A DNA stretch of 64,000 nt, from the NCBI RefSeq assembly GCF_028206795.1, contig NZ_JAQLFJ010000004.1, positions 1 through 64,000 on the forward strand, read 5' to 3'. The stretch comes from Collinsella aerofaciens (lineage in GTDB: Bacteria > Actinomycetota > Coriobacteriia > Coriobacteriales > Coriobacteriaceae). The stretch's first letter is position 1, and each line of letters starts with the position of its first letter. The notes below the pieces were generated by a model. That model did not search any database. It was not told where the DNA came from and was given only the letters and a program-made list of their open reading frames with translations. Shown here piece by piece: positions 32,785 to 40,810 of this stretch. The position numbers and the translations under genes are program-made.

Positions 32785-32852
32785 CCTCGCTATCCAGACG
32801 GCGCCATCTGCGCATCGAATCCGCATAGCGTGGACCCAATGTCCGGATAGCG
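32785..32852 (-). promoter_or_regulatory. Expression-platform hairpin of the lysine riboswitch
   Basis: Segments 32841-32852 and 32788-32799 pair over 12 bases with one G-U. The second segment touches the lysA Shine-Dalgarno (GAGG, 32785-32788). No U-run follows, so translation control is more likely than termination. Confidence 0.45.
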
Positions 32853-32865
32853 CTCCCGCATTGCT

Positions 32866-33002
32866 GCAGACAGTCCTGCGGGTGTTTCCCGCAGGCCCAC
32901 CAGGTTGTTCGTGCCCGAAAAACCCAGTTCGGCGGGTTTCACCTCCCCGCGGGGTCAAAGTCTGCCGACTCGCCCGCGGCTCATCGTGCCCGCGCCTCTA
33001 TC
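32866..33002 (-). promoter_or_regulatory. Lysine riboswitch (L-box) upstream of lysA
   Basis: The minus-strand leader begins with AGAGGCGCGGGC, has a middle GGGGAGGTGAAACC and GCCGAACTGGG, and ends GCAGGACTGTCTGC; these match the L-box consensus blocks AGAGG, GCCGAA and GGACTGTC in the right order. A hairpin CCTGCGGG / CCCGCAGG lies before the last block. The leader sits directly upstream of the lysA-dapA gene. A likely promoter (TTGTTT, 17 bases, TAGGGT) lies just upstream of the aptamer. The rest of the 380-base gap holds only this leader and the M20 promoter. A T-box was considered and excluded. Confidence 0.78.
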
Positions 33003-33154
33003 AAGTGGTAACGACCCTACCACGTTGCACTTTACCAAACAAGAGTATTCGTATATAACGTTTAAAAAATGCAGGGATATGCTAGAAACAAGGGTGCGGC
33101 AATCTTGCGGCACAATAAGACGGTAACTGGCGCGCACCTATGAAAGGAACCTTT

Positions 33155-34342
33155 ATGACCGAGCTCCAAGAACTCCGTCGCTATCGCCGCGATCTCCATC
33201 GCATTCCGGAGCTCGACTTCGATCTTCCGCAAACCATCGCCTATATCGAGGGCGTGCTCGCCCCGCTCGCCTGCGAGGTGACCCATCCGTGTCCCAGCTG
33301 CGTCTGCGCTTTCTTCGATGCCGGCACGGGCGCCGCGCATGCCACGGCGATTCGCGCCGACATGGACGCCCTGCCCATCGCGGAGGCAACGGGCGCGGCC
33401 TTTGCCTCGACGCATCCCGGTAAGATGCATGCGTGCGGTCACGACGGTCACATGGCCATGGCTCTCGCGGTGGCGACTTTTGTCGACCGAGCGATTCGTG
33501 AGCAGCCGGGCGCCATCAAGCGCAACGTGCTCTTTGTGTTTCAGCCGGCCGAGGAAACGACCGGTGGCGCCAAGACGGTGTGTGAGAGCGGCGTATTCGA
33601 GCGCTACGGGGCGGATCGCATCTTTGGCTTCCACGTATGGCCCGATTTGCCCGCCGGCACGTTGGCGAGCTGTTCCGGTCCGCTGCTAGCGCGTTCGAGC
33701 GAGACGCATGTGCACATTCACGGGATGAGCATCCATATCGCCAAGACCTATGGCGTACCGGTCGAGGAGTCGCACGATGCCGCATTGGCGGCAGCGAAGT
33801 TTTTGGTTGCTGAGCGCGAGCTGATGGACGAGTTGGGCGCCGACGAGCCCTGTATCGGTAAGTTTGGTCTGCTGCGGGCCGGTTCGGTTTGCAACGCGGT
33901 GGCGGGGGAGGCCCATGTGGCCGGAAGCCTGCGTGTGTTTACGGACGACATGTTCGACCGTGCACGCGAGGGTGTGTGCCGCGTGCTTGATGAGGCATGC
34001 GCTGCAACGGGCTGCACGTACGATCTCGACTTTGCCGAGGGCTATCCACCGGTCGATAACGACCCTGAGTTGTTTGCCCGAATCGCGCCCGCTCTGCCCG
34101 AATTGCAGCTCGTGGACGAGCCGCTGCTAATCGCCGAGGATTTCGCGTTCTATCAGCGGCATCTGCCGGGCGTGTTCTTCTTGCTGGGCACGGGCGTGCC
34201 AGAGGGGCAAGACAACCCGAGCGATTCGGATGGCTGTCCCGCCTATGCTACAAGCGCCCTGCATACCGATAGCATGCTCTTCGACGAGGAAATCCTACTC
34301 AAAGGCCTCGATGCCTACAAACGATTGCTTGGCTTGGAGTGA
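33155..34342 (+). CDS. M20 peptidase, probable N-acetyl-diaminopimelate deacetylase
   Basis: Cytoplasmic metal-dependent amidohydrolase of the M20D type, 395 residues. RRDLHRIPELDFD near the N-terminus, AIRADMDALPI, HACGHDGHMAMAL with metal-binding histidines and the conserved cysteine, FQPAEETTGGA with two glutamates, and IAEDFAFY near the end define the family. The group includes hippurate hydrolases and N-acetyl-LL-diaminopimelate deacetylase. The latter is favoured because the gene is divergent from a dapH-containing lysine operon that otherwise lacks this step. GAAAGGAA precedes ATG 33155. It is not obviously under the riboswitch. Confidence 0.75.
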   Translation: MTELQELRRYRRDLHRIPELDFDLPQTIAYIEGVLAPLACEVTHPCPSCVCAFFDAGTGAAHATAIRADMDALPIAEATGAAFASTHPGKMHACGHDGHMAMALAVATFVDRAIREQPGAIKRNVLFVFQPAEETTGGAKTVCESGVFERYGADRIFGFHVWPDLPAGTLASCSGPLLARSSETHVHIHGMSIHIAKTYGVPVEESHDAALAAAKFLVAERELMDELGADEPCIGKFGLLRAGSVCNAVAGEAHVAGSLRVFTDDMFDRAREGVCRVLDEACAATGCTYDLDFAEGYPPVDNDPELFARIAPALPELQLVDEPLLIAEDFAFYQRHLPGVFFLLGTGVPEGQDNPSDSDGCPAYATSALHTDSMLFDEEILLKGLDAYKRLLGLE

Positions 34343-34344
34343 CG

Positions 34345-34668
34345 ATGGAGCGACGCCGACAGTCTGCCGTGTATAGTCCTGGTGGGTGTGGGTGCGGCTT
34401 GCTGCTGCTCCCGGTTATTGCTGTGAGCATTGGCGTGATGTTTGCGCTTGCTGGGCTGGCTGCGGCGGCACTCGTACTGTTTATCACTGCCATCGGCGTG
34501 ACGATTTGGCTCTGCCGCAATCGCGAGCAACGCCGTGCCGACGGTAAAACCAATGTCGGCTGGGTCATCTTTCTAATCATTGCGTACCTGCTGAGTGTCA
34601 GCTACCTTGTTTTCTTTGTCCTGTTGATGATCAGTGCCTTTACCGGGGAATCCGTCACGGTGGGTTGA
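34345..34668 (+). CDS. Small membrane protein
   Basis: Unrecognised inner-membrane protein of 107 residues with two to three hydrophobic helices (about 20-55, LLLLPVIAVSIGVMFALAG and AAALVLFITAIGVTIWL, and 72-100, VIFLIIAYLLSVSYLVFFVL) separated by a basic loop CRNREQRRADGK. The ATG follows the M20 stop by two bases with GGAG five bases upstream, so it is probably co-transcribed with it. No domain or function can be assigned. Confidence 0.6.
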   Translation: MERRRQSAVYSPGGCGCGLLLLPVIAVSIGVMFALAGLAAAALVLFITAIGVTIWLCRNREQRRADGKTNVGWVIFLIIAYLLSVSYLVFFVLLMISAFTGESVTVG

Positions 34669-34772
34669 TCACCACTGGCAGACGGTCGCGCAAAGTGCGT
34701 TTGCTCGGCGCTTGGACAACTGCATTGGCCGTTTACCGCAACCTTAGCTCTCAGCTAATGAATTCAAGTTCA

Positions 34773-34826
34773 ATCCTTCCTACGATGTGCTGTGTGCCGG
34801 CACGGTAGCCGGATCGTAGGAAGGAT
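34773..34826 (+). promoter_or_regulatory. Hairpin that sequesters the ribosome binding site
   Basis: Perfect 14-base arms ATCCTTCCTACGAT (34773-34786) and ATCGTAGGAAGGAT (34813-34826) enclose an inner CCGGC-ACGGTA-GCCGG hairpin. The Shine-Dalgarno AGGAAGG lies inside the right arm, six bases before the ATG at 34832. Folding would block translation. Confidence 0.65.
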
Positions 34827-34831
34827 GAATA

Positions 34832-35275
34832 ATGGCAAAAGAGGGAAAGAAGCCGATCGGCAAGATTGTCCTAGGCATCATCGTGGTGCTGGTTATCGTC
34901 GGTGCCGTGGGCTCTATGGGCGGCAACTCAACCGATTCGTCTGCGAGCGATTCGGCAAAACCTGCCGAGATGACACAGCAGGCTGAGGAGCAAAAAGAAC
35001 CGCAAGAACCGTATACCATTGCTGACGAGGCTGAAGACACTTCCAATCAGTTTACCTATAAGATCACGGGCACGCTGACCAATAACACGGACAAGGAAAA
35101 GAGCTACATTCAGATTGAGTATGTTCTGTATGATGCCGATGGCAACCAGGTTGGAACGGCTCTTGCAAACACCAATCATCTGAAGGCGGGCGGCTCCTGG
35201 AAGTTCGAGGCGCTGGGTACGGTGTCTCCCGACCAGGTTGCTAGCTGGGAGCGTTCGGACGTAAGCGGTTTCTAG
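34832..35275 (+). CDS. Membrane-anchored FxLYD-domain protein
   Basis: Probable extracytoplasmic protein of 147 residues held by one N-terminal helix (KIVLGIIVVLVIVGAVGSMG). A Ser/Asp/Glu-rich stalk (about 32-60) leads to a beta-sandwich: FTYKITGTLTNNTDKEKSYIQIEYVLYDADGNQVGTALANT, the FxLYD pattern of secreted Gram-positive proteins. Role unknown. AGGAAGG precedes the ATG but is buried in a 14-base-pair hairpin, so translation is probably conditional. The gene is separated by about 160 bases from the membrane protein upstream and by 32 from the HTH protein downstream. Confidence 0.75.
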   Translation: MAKEGKKPIGKIVLGIIVVLVIVGAVGSMGGNSTDSSASDSAKPAEMTQQAEEQKEPQEPYTIADEAEDTSNQFTYKITGTLTNNTDKEKSYIQIEYVLYDADGNQVGTALANTNHLKAGGSWKFEALGTVSPDQVASWERSDVSGF

Positions 35276-35307
35276 CATGTTGCATGCACTGGGGGAGGTG
35301 AAGTCGT

Positions 35308-35730
35308 ATGCCCGATAAAAAGCTGACCGAGGAGTTGCTCAACGAGCTTCTCGATGCGCCGAACATCGATGGCTATATCAGGGAGCACGACTTTGCCGCC
35401 CCGTCGCTTTCGGACTATCTGAAGCAGCTGCTGCAGGAAAAGGGCTTGGAGCGTTCGCGCGTGGTTCGTATGGCCGATCTCAATGAGACCTTTGGCTATC
35501 AGATCTTTACTGGTGCGCGTCACCCGAGTCGCAATAAGGTGCTGCAGATTGCCTTTGCGATGGCGCTGACGCTCAAAGAGACCAACCGTGCGCTGACGGC
35601 TGCCGGGGTAAGCGTCCTTAACTGCAAGGATCGCCGTGATGCGATTATCATCTTTTGCATCGATCGCGGGTGTAGCCTCCAAAAGGTCAACGAGGAGCTG
35701 TATCGCTTTGGCGAGGAGACGGTGAGTTAG
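35308..35730 (+). CDS. Helix-turn-helix-like small protein
   Basis: Cytoplasmic protein of 140 residues. Residues about 32-95 (LSDYLKQLLQEKGLERSRVV, then GYQIFTGARHPSRNKVLQIAFAM and LKETNRALTAAG) have the layout of an XRE-type DNA-binding domain with a replaced recognition region; the last third (DRRDAIIIFCIDRGCSLQKVNEEL) is a short helical bundle. Similar proteins are known next to serine/threonine kinases in gut Gram-positives, and here such a kinase gene follows within 100 bases. GGGGGAGG lies upstream of the ATG. I infer a regulator paired with the kinase; DNA binding is not proven. Confidence 0.65.
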   Translation: MPDKKLTEELLNELLDAPNIDGYIREHDFAAPSLSDYLKQLLQEKGLERSRVVRMADLNETFGYQIFTGARHPSRNKVLQIAFAMALTLKETNRALTAAGVSVLNCKDRRDAIIIFCIDRGCSLQKVNEELYRFGEETVS

Positions 35731-35828
35731 CGGCTGATATCTGAGCCGGCGGAGCTGCCGAACAACGATGCAAACGAACGGGGCGCGGATGCCATGGGGT
35801 GTCTGCGCCCTGCGCTATGATGGAGGCT

Positions 35829-37208
35829 ATGGATACTCAGACCCCAACATATCCCGATGACGAGCTGACCGCAGCGCTTGCCGAGCACCTGGCGTCGCTC
35901 GATCGCGACGACAGCTATCGCGTGGAGCGTGTACTTAAGCGCTCGTCCGTTGAAACAACTGAGCTCGTGTACTTTGAAGGAACCGGCGGTGGTTCGCTCG
36001 GCCCCTTTGTCCGTAAACGCATCGATGCTTCGGCTCAAATCGGCGGGGCATACGAGCGTCTGTTTGCCGCTCAACGGGCGGGCAGGCGTTTTGAGCACCT
36101 GCCCAGAATCGTCGATTGCCGTCGTGTGGGCGACGAGCTTAACGTGGTTATGGAATATATCGAAGGAGAGACGCTCGGGGTGCTGGTGGACCGTCTGGGA
36201 GCCACCCCCGATTATGCATGTGAATTGTATCCTGCCCTTTGCGACGCCGTGGGCGAGCTCCATGCCGGTTTTGCAATGGCGGGGGAGACGTCGGCGCCGG
36301 TGATCCATCGCGACCTCAAGCCATCGAATATCATCGTGACAGGTGCGAGCCGTACGCTCGATGAGGGCCTGACGTTTTCATCGCTGGTGATTATCGACTT
36401 GGGGATCGCGCGCGTATGGCGCGATGGCGCCGATGCCGACACCGTCAAGTTTGGCACGCGACCCTATGCGCCGCCCGAGCAGTATGGGTTTGGGCAGACG
36501 AGTGTGCGCAGCGACGTCTACGCACTTGGCGCCCTGTTGTTCTTCTGCTTGACGGGAATCGACCCTAAACCAGGGCTCGACATGCGCGAGCAATGCGAGG
36601 CGCGTGGCATTCCCACTCCACTTGCCGATGTCATCTGCATGTCGATGGCGCTCGACCCGGCTAAGCGTTTTGCGAGTGCGGAAGCGTTGGGACGGGCTAC
36701 GCGCGCGGCATACGATCTGAGTCGCCCCGTGCGGCCTCCTGCGCCTGCGCCTGTCCGTACTCCGGCCTCGGAGACGGTGTTGACGCCCCAAGGGCTCCAG
36801 AACCCCGCAGGGCTTCCTAGGCCTGCCGCCTCCGCTGCATGCGGTCTGCTCTCTCGCGTTCCGGAGTCTCTGGGGCGCATTTGGAATACGCTTGTCTGCT
36901 TCTCGCTACTTGTGTTCTTTGCCGGAAGTCACTTTGCCGTCTTTCACCCCACGGGAGCAAACCAAAGCTACCCGACGTGGCTTCTCATAATCGAGTATTT
37001 TTTCTTTGTCGATGGCCTTATGGTGCTTATGCATTTTGCGCTGCTCGATAAGCGCCGTCTTCGTCGGCGATTCGCACTGCTTGACAGCTATCGCGGCAAG
37101 AAACTCGCGAAACTCTGGCTCAAGGCATTGGGTGTGCTGCTCCTATGTATGATCGTCATAGTCGCGGTTGCCAATGCGACCGGCGTCGTCGATACCTCCG
37201 CTACCTAA
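35829..37208 (+). CDS. Membrane-anchored Ser/Thr protein kinase
   Basis: Hanks-type kinase of 459 residues. The lysine in FVRKRID, the catalytic loop IHRDLKPSN, DLG in place of DFG (IIDLGIARVW), the activation loop TVKFGTRPYAPPEQYGF, and SDVYALGALLFF are readable, so it should be active. A proline-rich linker (about 310-345) connects to three membrane helices (LVCFSLLVFFAGSHFAV, LLIIEYFFFVDGLMVLMH, LWLKALGVLLLCMIVIVA). There are no PASTA repeats, so it differs from the cell-wall kinase PknB. ATG 35829 with TGGAGG upstream was chosen over an earlier in-frame start. Its likely partner is the HTH-like protein upstream. Confidence 0.85.
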   Translation: MDTQTPTYPDDELTAALAEHLASLDRDDSYRVERVLKRSSVETTELVYFEGTGGGSLGPFVRKRIDASAQIGGAYERLFAAQRAGRRFEHLPRIVDCRRVGDELNVVMEYIEGETLGVLVDRLGATPDYACELYPALCDAVGELHAGFAMAGETSAPVIHRDLKPSNIIVTGASRTLDEGLTFSSLVIIDLGIARVWRDGADADTVKFGTRPYAPPEQYGFGQTSVRSDVYALGALLFFCLTGIDPKPGLDMREQCEARGIPTPLADVICMSMALDPAKRFASAEALGRATRAAYDLSRPVRPPAPAPVRTPASETVLTPQGLQNPAGLPRPAASAACGLLSRVPESLGRIWNTLVCFSLLVFFAGSHFAVFHPTGANQSYPTWLLIIEYFFFVDGLMVLMHFALLDKRRLRRRFALLDSYRGKKLAKLWLKALGVLLLCMIVIVAVANATGVVDTSAT

Positions 37209-37213
37209 AAGAA

Positions 37214-37236
37214 AAAGGGCCCCATTGGGGCCCTTT
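37214..37236. terminator. Bidirectional terminator between kinase and PcsB-like genes
   Basis: Perfect 10-base arms AAAGGGCCCC / GGGGCCCTTT around ATT, between convergent genes. Confidence 0.85.
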
Positions 37237-37246
37237 GCAGTTGCAC

Positions 37247-38380
37247 TTAGATGCGGTTCATCTGAGCGGCGACTTTGTTGTACCAGTCCTGCCACGTGGG
37301 CGGGCAGTACTTTTTGGCCGCTGCCGGGGTAAGGGTGGAGCCGTAGTTGGCGCCCAGATAGGCAACGTGAGCGGAGATGCCCTCGCTCCAGCTGCCAAAG
37401 CTGCGCCAACCGCCGCCACGGGCGCTCCAGCCCCAGGCGTTGTAAGAATTGGCGCAATAAGCACCCTTGGTGCTCTCGATACAGGCGATGGCGGGGGACC
37501 AACGGGGGTCGACACCAGTATTCCAAGCGGCGACGGCAAAGTTATAGCCCTGGCCTGCCATGGGGGAGCCGGCGAGATAATTGTCGATGCGGCTCGTCCA
37601 CTCATTAATGAACGAATCGTAATCGGAGCTACCGGTATTGGCGTTGTTCACCGTGGTGTCGATGGTGGTGTTGGTGTTGGTGGCCTGGCTGCTGGAATTG
37701 CTGCCGCTTACGCCCTCGCCCGAGAGCTTCTCGGCGGCAGCGGCCTTATCGGCCTCAAGCTTGGCAAGCTCGGCGGCATTTTCCTGCTCGGCTTTTGCCT
37801 GTGCCTCGCTGCGGAGCTGCTGGGCCTGAGCCAACGCATCCTCGGCGTTTTTCTGCTCTGCCTCAAGCTGAGACTTGGCCTGCTGGAGCTCAGCCTTGTT
37901 CTGCTCGAGTTCGGTTTGCATGTTATTGAGCTGTTCGATCTCGTCGACGCTCGAGCTCGTGATCTGGTTGGTGTATTTGCAGGTCGTGATGAACTCACCC
38001 AGGCTCTGCGCGTTGACCAGGAAGCTCACGATGGGGTTGGTGCCCTTCTGATACTTGTACAGATCGCGCATGGCGGAGCTTGCCTTGGCCTGCTGCTCGG
38101 GAAGCTTAGCCTCGATTTCCTCGATGCTTGCCTCATTGGAGTCAATCTGCTTTTGCAGGTCATCGAGTTTGGTGCGGGCGTCGTTGTAGGCGCTCGTGGC
38201 GGCTTCGATCTTCTGCTGGGCTGCGGAAAGCTGGTCCTGCGTTGCCTGCGAGGCGGCATACGCCGCAACGGGGGAGAGCATCGGCGTGGCCGTCAGCGCA
38301 ACGGCGAGCGCGGCGCTCGTGATGATACGAGCCGGCTTCGACGCAATGAGCGCTGCGGCGCGATGATTCGAATGCTGCAT
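37247..38380 (-). CDS. Secreted PcsB-like coiled-coil cell-wall hydrolase
   Basis: Exported protein of 377 residues. An N-terminal signal peptide (about 1-45, basic then IITSAALAVALTATPML, cleavage near YAA-SQA) is followed by a long coiled coil (about 48-225) with Ala/Gln/Glu heptads, as in PcsB and its relatives that sense FtsEX. A Ser/Asn/Thr linker leads to a lysozyme-like domain: PRWSPAIACIESTKGAYCANSYNAWGW with a candidate catalytic glutamate, then HVAYLGANYG and CPPTWQDWYNKV. It probably cleaves peptidoglycan during division. ATG 38380 has AGAGGG upstream; the TTG at 38395 is the alternative. A palindromic promoter region lies upstream. Confidence 0.8.
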   Translation of the reverse strand: MQHSNHRAAALIASKPARIITSAALAVALTATPMLSPVAAYAASQATQDQLSAAQQKIEAATSAYNDARTKLDDLQKQIDSNEASIEEIEAKLPEQQAKASSAMRDLYKYQKGTNPIVSFLVNAQSLGEFITTCKYTNQITSSSVDEIEQLNNMQTELEQNKAELQQAKSQLEAEQKNAEDALAQAQQLRSEAQAKAEQENAAELAKLEADKAAAAEKLSGEGVSGSNSSSQATNTNTTIDTTVNNANTGSSDYDSFINEWTSRIDNYLAGSPMAGQGYNFAVAAWNTGVDPRWSPAIACIESTKGAYCANSYNAWGWSARGGGWRSFGSWSEGISAHVAYLGANYGSTLTPAAAKKYCPPTWQDWYNKVAAQMNRI

Positions 38381-38445
38381 CCAGTCCCTCTGCAATCAAT
38401 CGTAGGTTATGGTTCGAACGGTATTCTACTACTGCTTTCGACCTC

Positions 38446-38479
38446 AACTTGAACCTTAAAGGTTCCAAAGGGTCAAGTT
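38446..38479 (-). promoter_or_regulatory. MerR-type operator-like palindrome
   Basis: On the minus strand CTTGACC (38471-38477) faces GGTTCAAG (38448-38455) across 15 bases, with the -35-like TTGACC inside. This is the layout of MerR-family promoters. Other short TTGAAC/GTTCAA motifs surround it. No MerR gene is in the window, so binding is speculative. Confidence 0.35.
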
Positions 38480-38614
38480 GAACTTGAGGCTTTGGCTTTG
38501 ACCTGCAGTTATGATGAATTGTTGAGAAACCATAGAGTTCAACTTTAACGTTACAGAGCCCTGTTTGAGAGGTGTTTTGGGCTGTAAAAGCTATCTCAAC
38601 GTGGGGTTTTACAA

Positions 38615-39247
38615 CTACAGCGTGCCCTCCTGACGAGCCCGCTCAATCTCTTCGAGGGCCTCGGCAGGGGTGAACGAGCAGGTGCCGTCGCCGAGCTTGA
38701 CCATCTGGATGTCGTCGCCGATATGGACCTCTCCGCCCTTTAACACCACGCCAAAAACGCCCTCGTGGGGAAAGATGCAGTCGCCGGCGAGATAGTAGAT
38801 GGCACAGCGTGTGTGGCAGACCTTGCCGATTTGGCTGATTTCGACAAGCACCTCGCTGCCAAGCTTGAGCTGCGTGCCCATGGGGAGCGAGAGTAGATTG
38901 ATGCCTTGCGTGGTGAAGTTCTCCCCAAAGTCACCCTTGCGCACATCGAGTCCGCGGGCCTGCGCCGTCTGGATGGACTCTGCGGCCAAAAAGGAAACCT
39001 GACGGTGCCAATGCCCGGCGTGTGCGTCGGAGGCGAGGCCAAATTGTTCTATAACGGTGTCGTGTCCATCCGCGACGGGCGACTTGCGTGTGCCCTTGTG
39101 CGCCGACGTGTTGATTGAGACGATGCGGGCGGGCCTGTCGTAGGCATCGTTTGCCGTGCGTAGGGGAACGGCCGTTTGTGCGCGTTCCGCCAGCTCGCGC
39201 TTCGTGGCATTGAGGATAGGATTATCGGTCGGATGGTCTTGGGGCAC
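38615..39247 (-). CDS. MOSC-domain protein
   Basis: Cytoplasmic MOSC (molybdenum cofactor sulfurase C-terminal) protein of 210 residues. RIVSINTSAHKGTRKSPV opens the beta-barrel, SDAHAGHWHRQVSFLAAESI and KGDFGENFTTQGINLLSLP are MOSC landmarks, and the conserved cysteine is in QIGKVCHTRCAIY. It may bind or transfer sulfur or molybdopterin cofactor. A GTG start at 39247 is used because GAAAGG lies seven bases upstream. It stands alone on the minus strand without molybdenum cofactor genes nearby. Confidence 0.78.
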   Translation of the reverse strand: MPQDHPTDNPILNATKRELAERAQTAVPLRTANDAYDRPARIVSINTSAHKGTRKSPVADGHDTVIEQFGLASDAHAGHWHRQVSFLAAESIQTAQARGLDVRKGDFGENFTTQGINLLSLPMGTQLKLGSEVLVEISQIGKVCHTRCAIYYLAGDCIFPHEGVFGVVLKGGEVHIGDDIQMVKLGDGTCSFTPAEALEEIERARQEGTL

Positions 39248-39469
39248 GTGCGCGCCTTTCGTTCGAGGATGTCAATACGCTGAATCCTACAACAATGGTA
39301 GGTTCATTGCCCATTGTCATACAACGGTGAGCGCCGTCTTCGTGCTGGACGATTGCATCGATTGCCATAGATACGGTGGAGCTTTGGGCGCCGGCGGCTT
39401 GGCACGCTAGAATAAATCAGTTGCGCAAAGACCGCCCGTTGTGTGGGCAGTTCATGATAGGAAGTTTCC

Positions 39470-40726
39470 ATGGCATTGCAGTTTACAGAGCGCGAGTTCA
39501 TTCCCGTGCTGCTCGGTGGCGACATCAACGCCTATTCGGTGGCGCGCGCCTTCTATGAGGAGTACCAGGTCAAGAGTCTGGTCTTTGGCAAGTATCAGAC
39601 GGGTCCCGCGTACCGCAGCCAGATTATCGACTACACGCCCAACGTGGATATCGATACCATGCCCGTGATGCTCAGGACCGTCAACGGCATTGCCCAAGCG
39701 CATGCCGATAAGACGATTGTCCTTGTGGGCTGTGGCGATAACTATGTTGCCCTCGTGGCTCAGGCCAAGGATGCCCATGAGTTGGCGGATAACATCGTCG
39801 CGCCTTACGCTCCCTATAGCATGCTTGAGCAGTGTCAGAAGAAGGAGATCTTCTACGAGCTGTGCGAGAAGCATGGCGTGCCCTATCCGCATACCTTTAC
39901 CTTCACCATGGCGATGCTGAACGCCCAAGGCGAGGCGCCTGCCGAAGTGCTCGACCAGATCGATTTTCCCTACCCGATGATTCTGAAGCCTTCTGACGGC
40001 ATCATGTGGTGGCAGCACGAGTTCGAGGGCCAGAAAAAGGCCTATGAGATTGCCGACCGTGCCGAGCTGGAACAGGTCATTCGCGACTCGTATGCCAGCG
40101 GCTACACCGACGACCTGATCTTGCAGGATCGCGTGCCCGGCAATGACGAGTACATGCGCGTGCTCACCAGTTATTCCGACCGCAACGGCAAGGTGCGCAT
40201 GATGTGCCTGGGTCACGTGCTGCTCGAGGAGCATCAGCCTCACGGTGTCGGCAACCACGCCTGTATCATCACCGAGCCCAATGACGAGCTCATGGGCGGC
40301 GTGCGCAAGTTGCTCGAGGACCTTCACTTTGTGGGCTATTCCAACTTTGACGTTAAGTACGACGAGCGCGACGGCTCGTTTAAGTTCTTCGATTTCAACA
40401 CGCGCCAAGGTCGCAGCAACTACTACGTCACTAACAGCGGCTTTAACGTTGCCAAGTATGTGGTGGACGAGTATGTGTTCAACCGCCCGTTTGAGCCGGA
40501 GTTTGTGACGGCGCAGGACGAGGCGCTGTGGATGGTCGTCCCCATGGGCGTCGTCGACAAGTACGTTAAGGATCCCGAGCTGCGCGCTAAGGTGCATCGC
40601 CTGGACAAGGAAGGCAAGGGCGCCGACCCTTCGTTTATGAAGGGCGACTTTGTCTTTAACCGCTGGCTGCGCATGTGGCACACCAAGCTGCGCCACTTTA
40701 AGCTGTTCAAGACGTATTACAAGTAG
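39470..40726 (+). CDS. ATP-grasp carboxylate-amine ligase, D-aspartate ligase-like
   Basis: Cytoplasmic ATP-grasp ligase of 418 residues. An N-terminal pre-ATP-grasp domain (FIPVLLGGDINAYSVARAF) precedes the ATP-binding half: PMILKPSDGIMWWQHEF, VPGNDEYMRVLTSYSD, and FDFNTRQGRSNYYVTNSGF, where the acidic and asparagine metal ligands lie. The overall layout resembles AslFm, the Enterococcus D-aspartate ligase that adds D-Asp to the peptidoglycan precursor. The next gene is an aspartate/glutamate racemase, the same partner as in Enterococcus. A role in cross-bridge synthesis is therefore inferred. The substrate could differ; direct proof is absent. Confidence 0.7.
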   Translation: MALQFTEREFIPVLLGGDINAYSVARAFYEEYQVKSLVFGKYQTGPAYRSQIIDYTPNVDIDTMPVMLRTVNGIAQAHADKTIVLVGCGDNYVALVAQAKDAHELADNIVAPYAPYSMLEQCQKKEIFYELCEKHGVPYPHTFTFTMAMLNAQGEAPAEVLDQIDFPYPMILKPSDGIMWWQHEFEGQKKAYEIADRAELEQVIRDSYASGYTDDLILQDRVPGNDEYMRVLTSYSDRNGKVRMMCLGHVLLEEHQPHGVGNHACIITEPNDELMGGVRKLLEDLHFVGYSNFDVKYDERDGSFKFFDFNTRQGRSNYYVTNSGFNVAKYVVDEYVFNRPFEPEFVTAQDEALWMVVPMGVVDKYVKDPELRAKVHRLDKEGKGADPSFMKGDFVFNRWLRMWHTKLRHFKLFKTYYK

Positions 40727-40810
40727 ATGAGTGCGGCGCCCGTCCGGTTTACATCGGGCGGGCGCGGGTATGATACGCGCAATTGCGCAAGCGTCACCAA
40801 GGAGGCGGCG

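Noticed and set aside
32775-33010. T-box leader before lysA
   Set aside because: The TGGNACCGCG antiterminator block is absent; L-box blocks fit instead.
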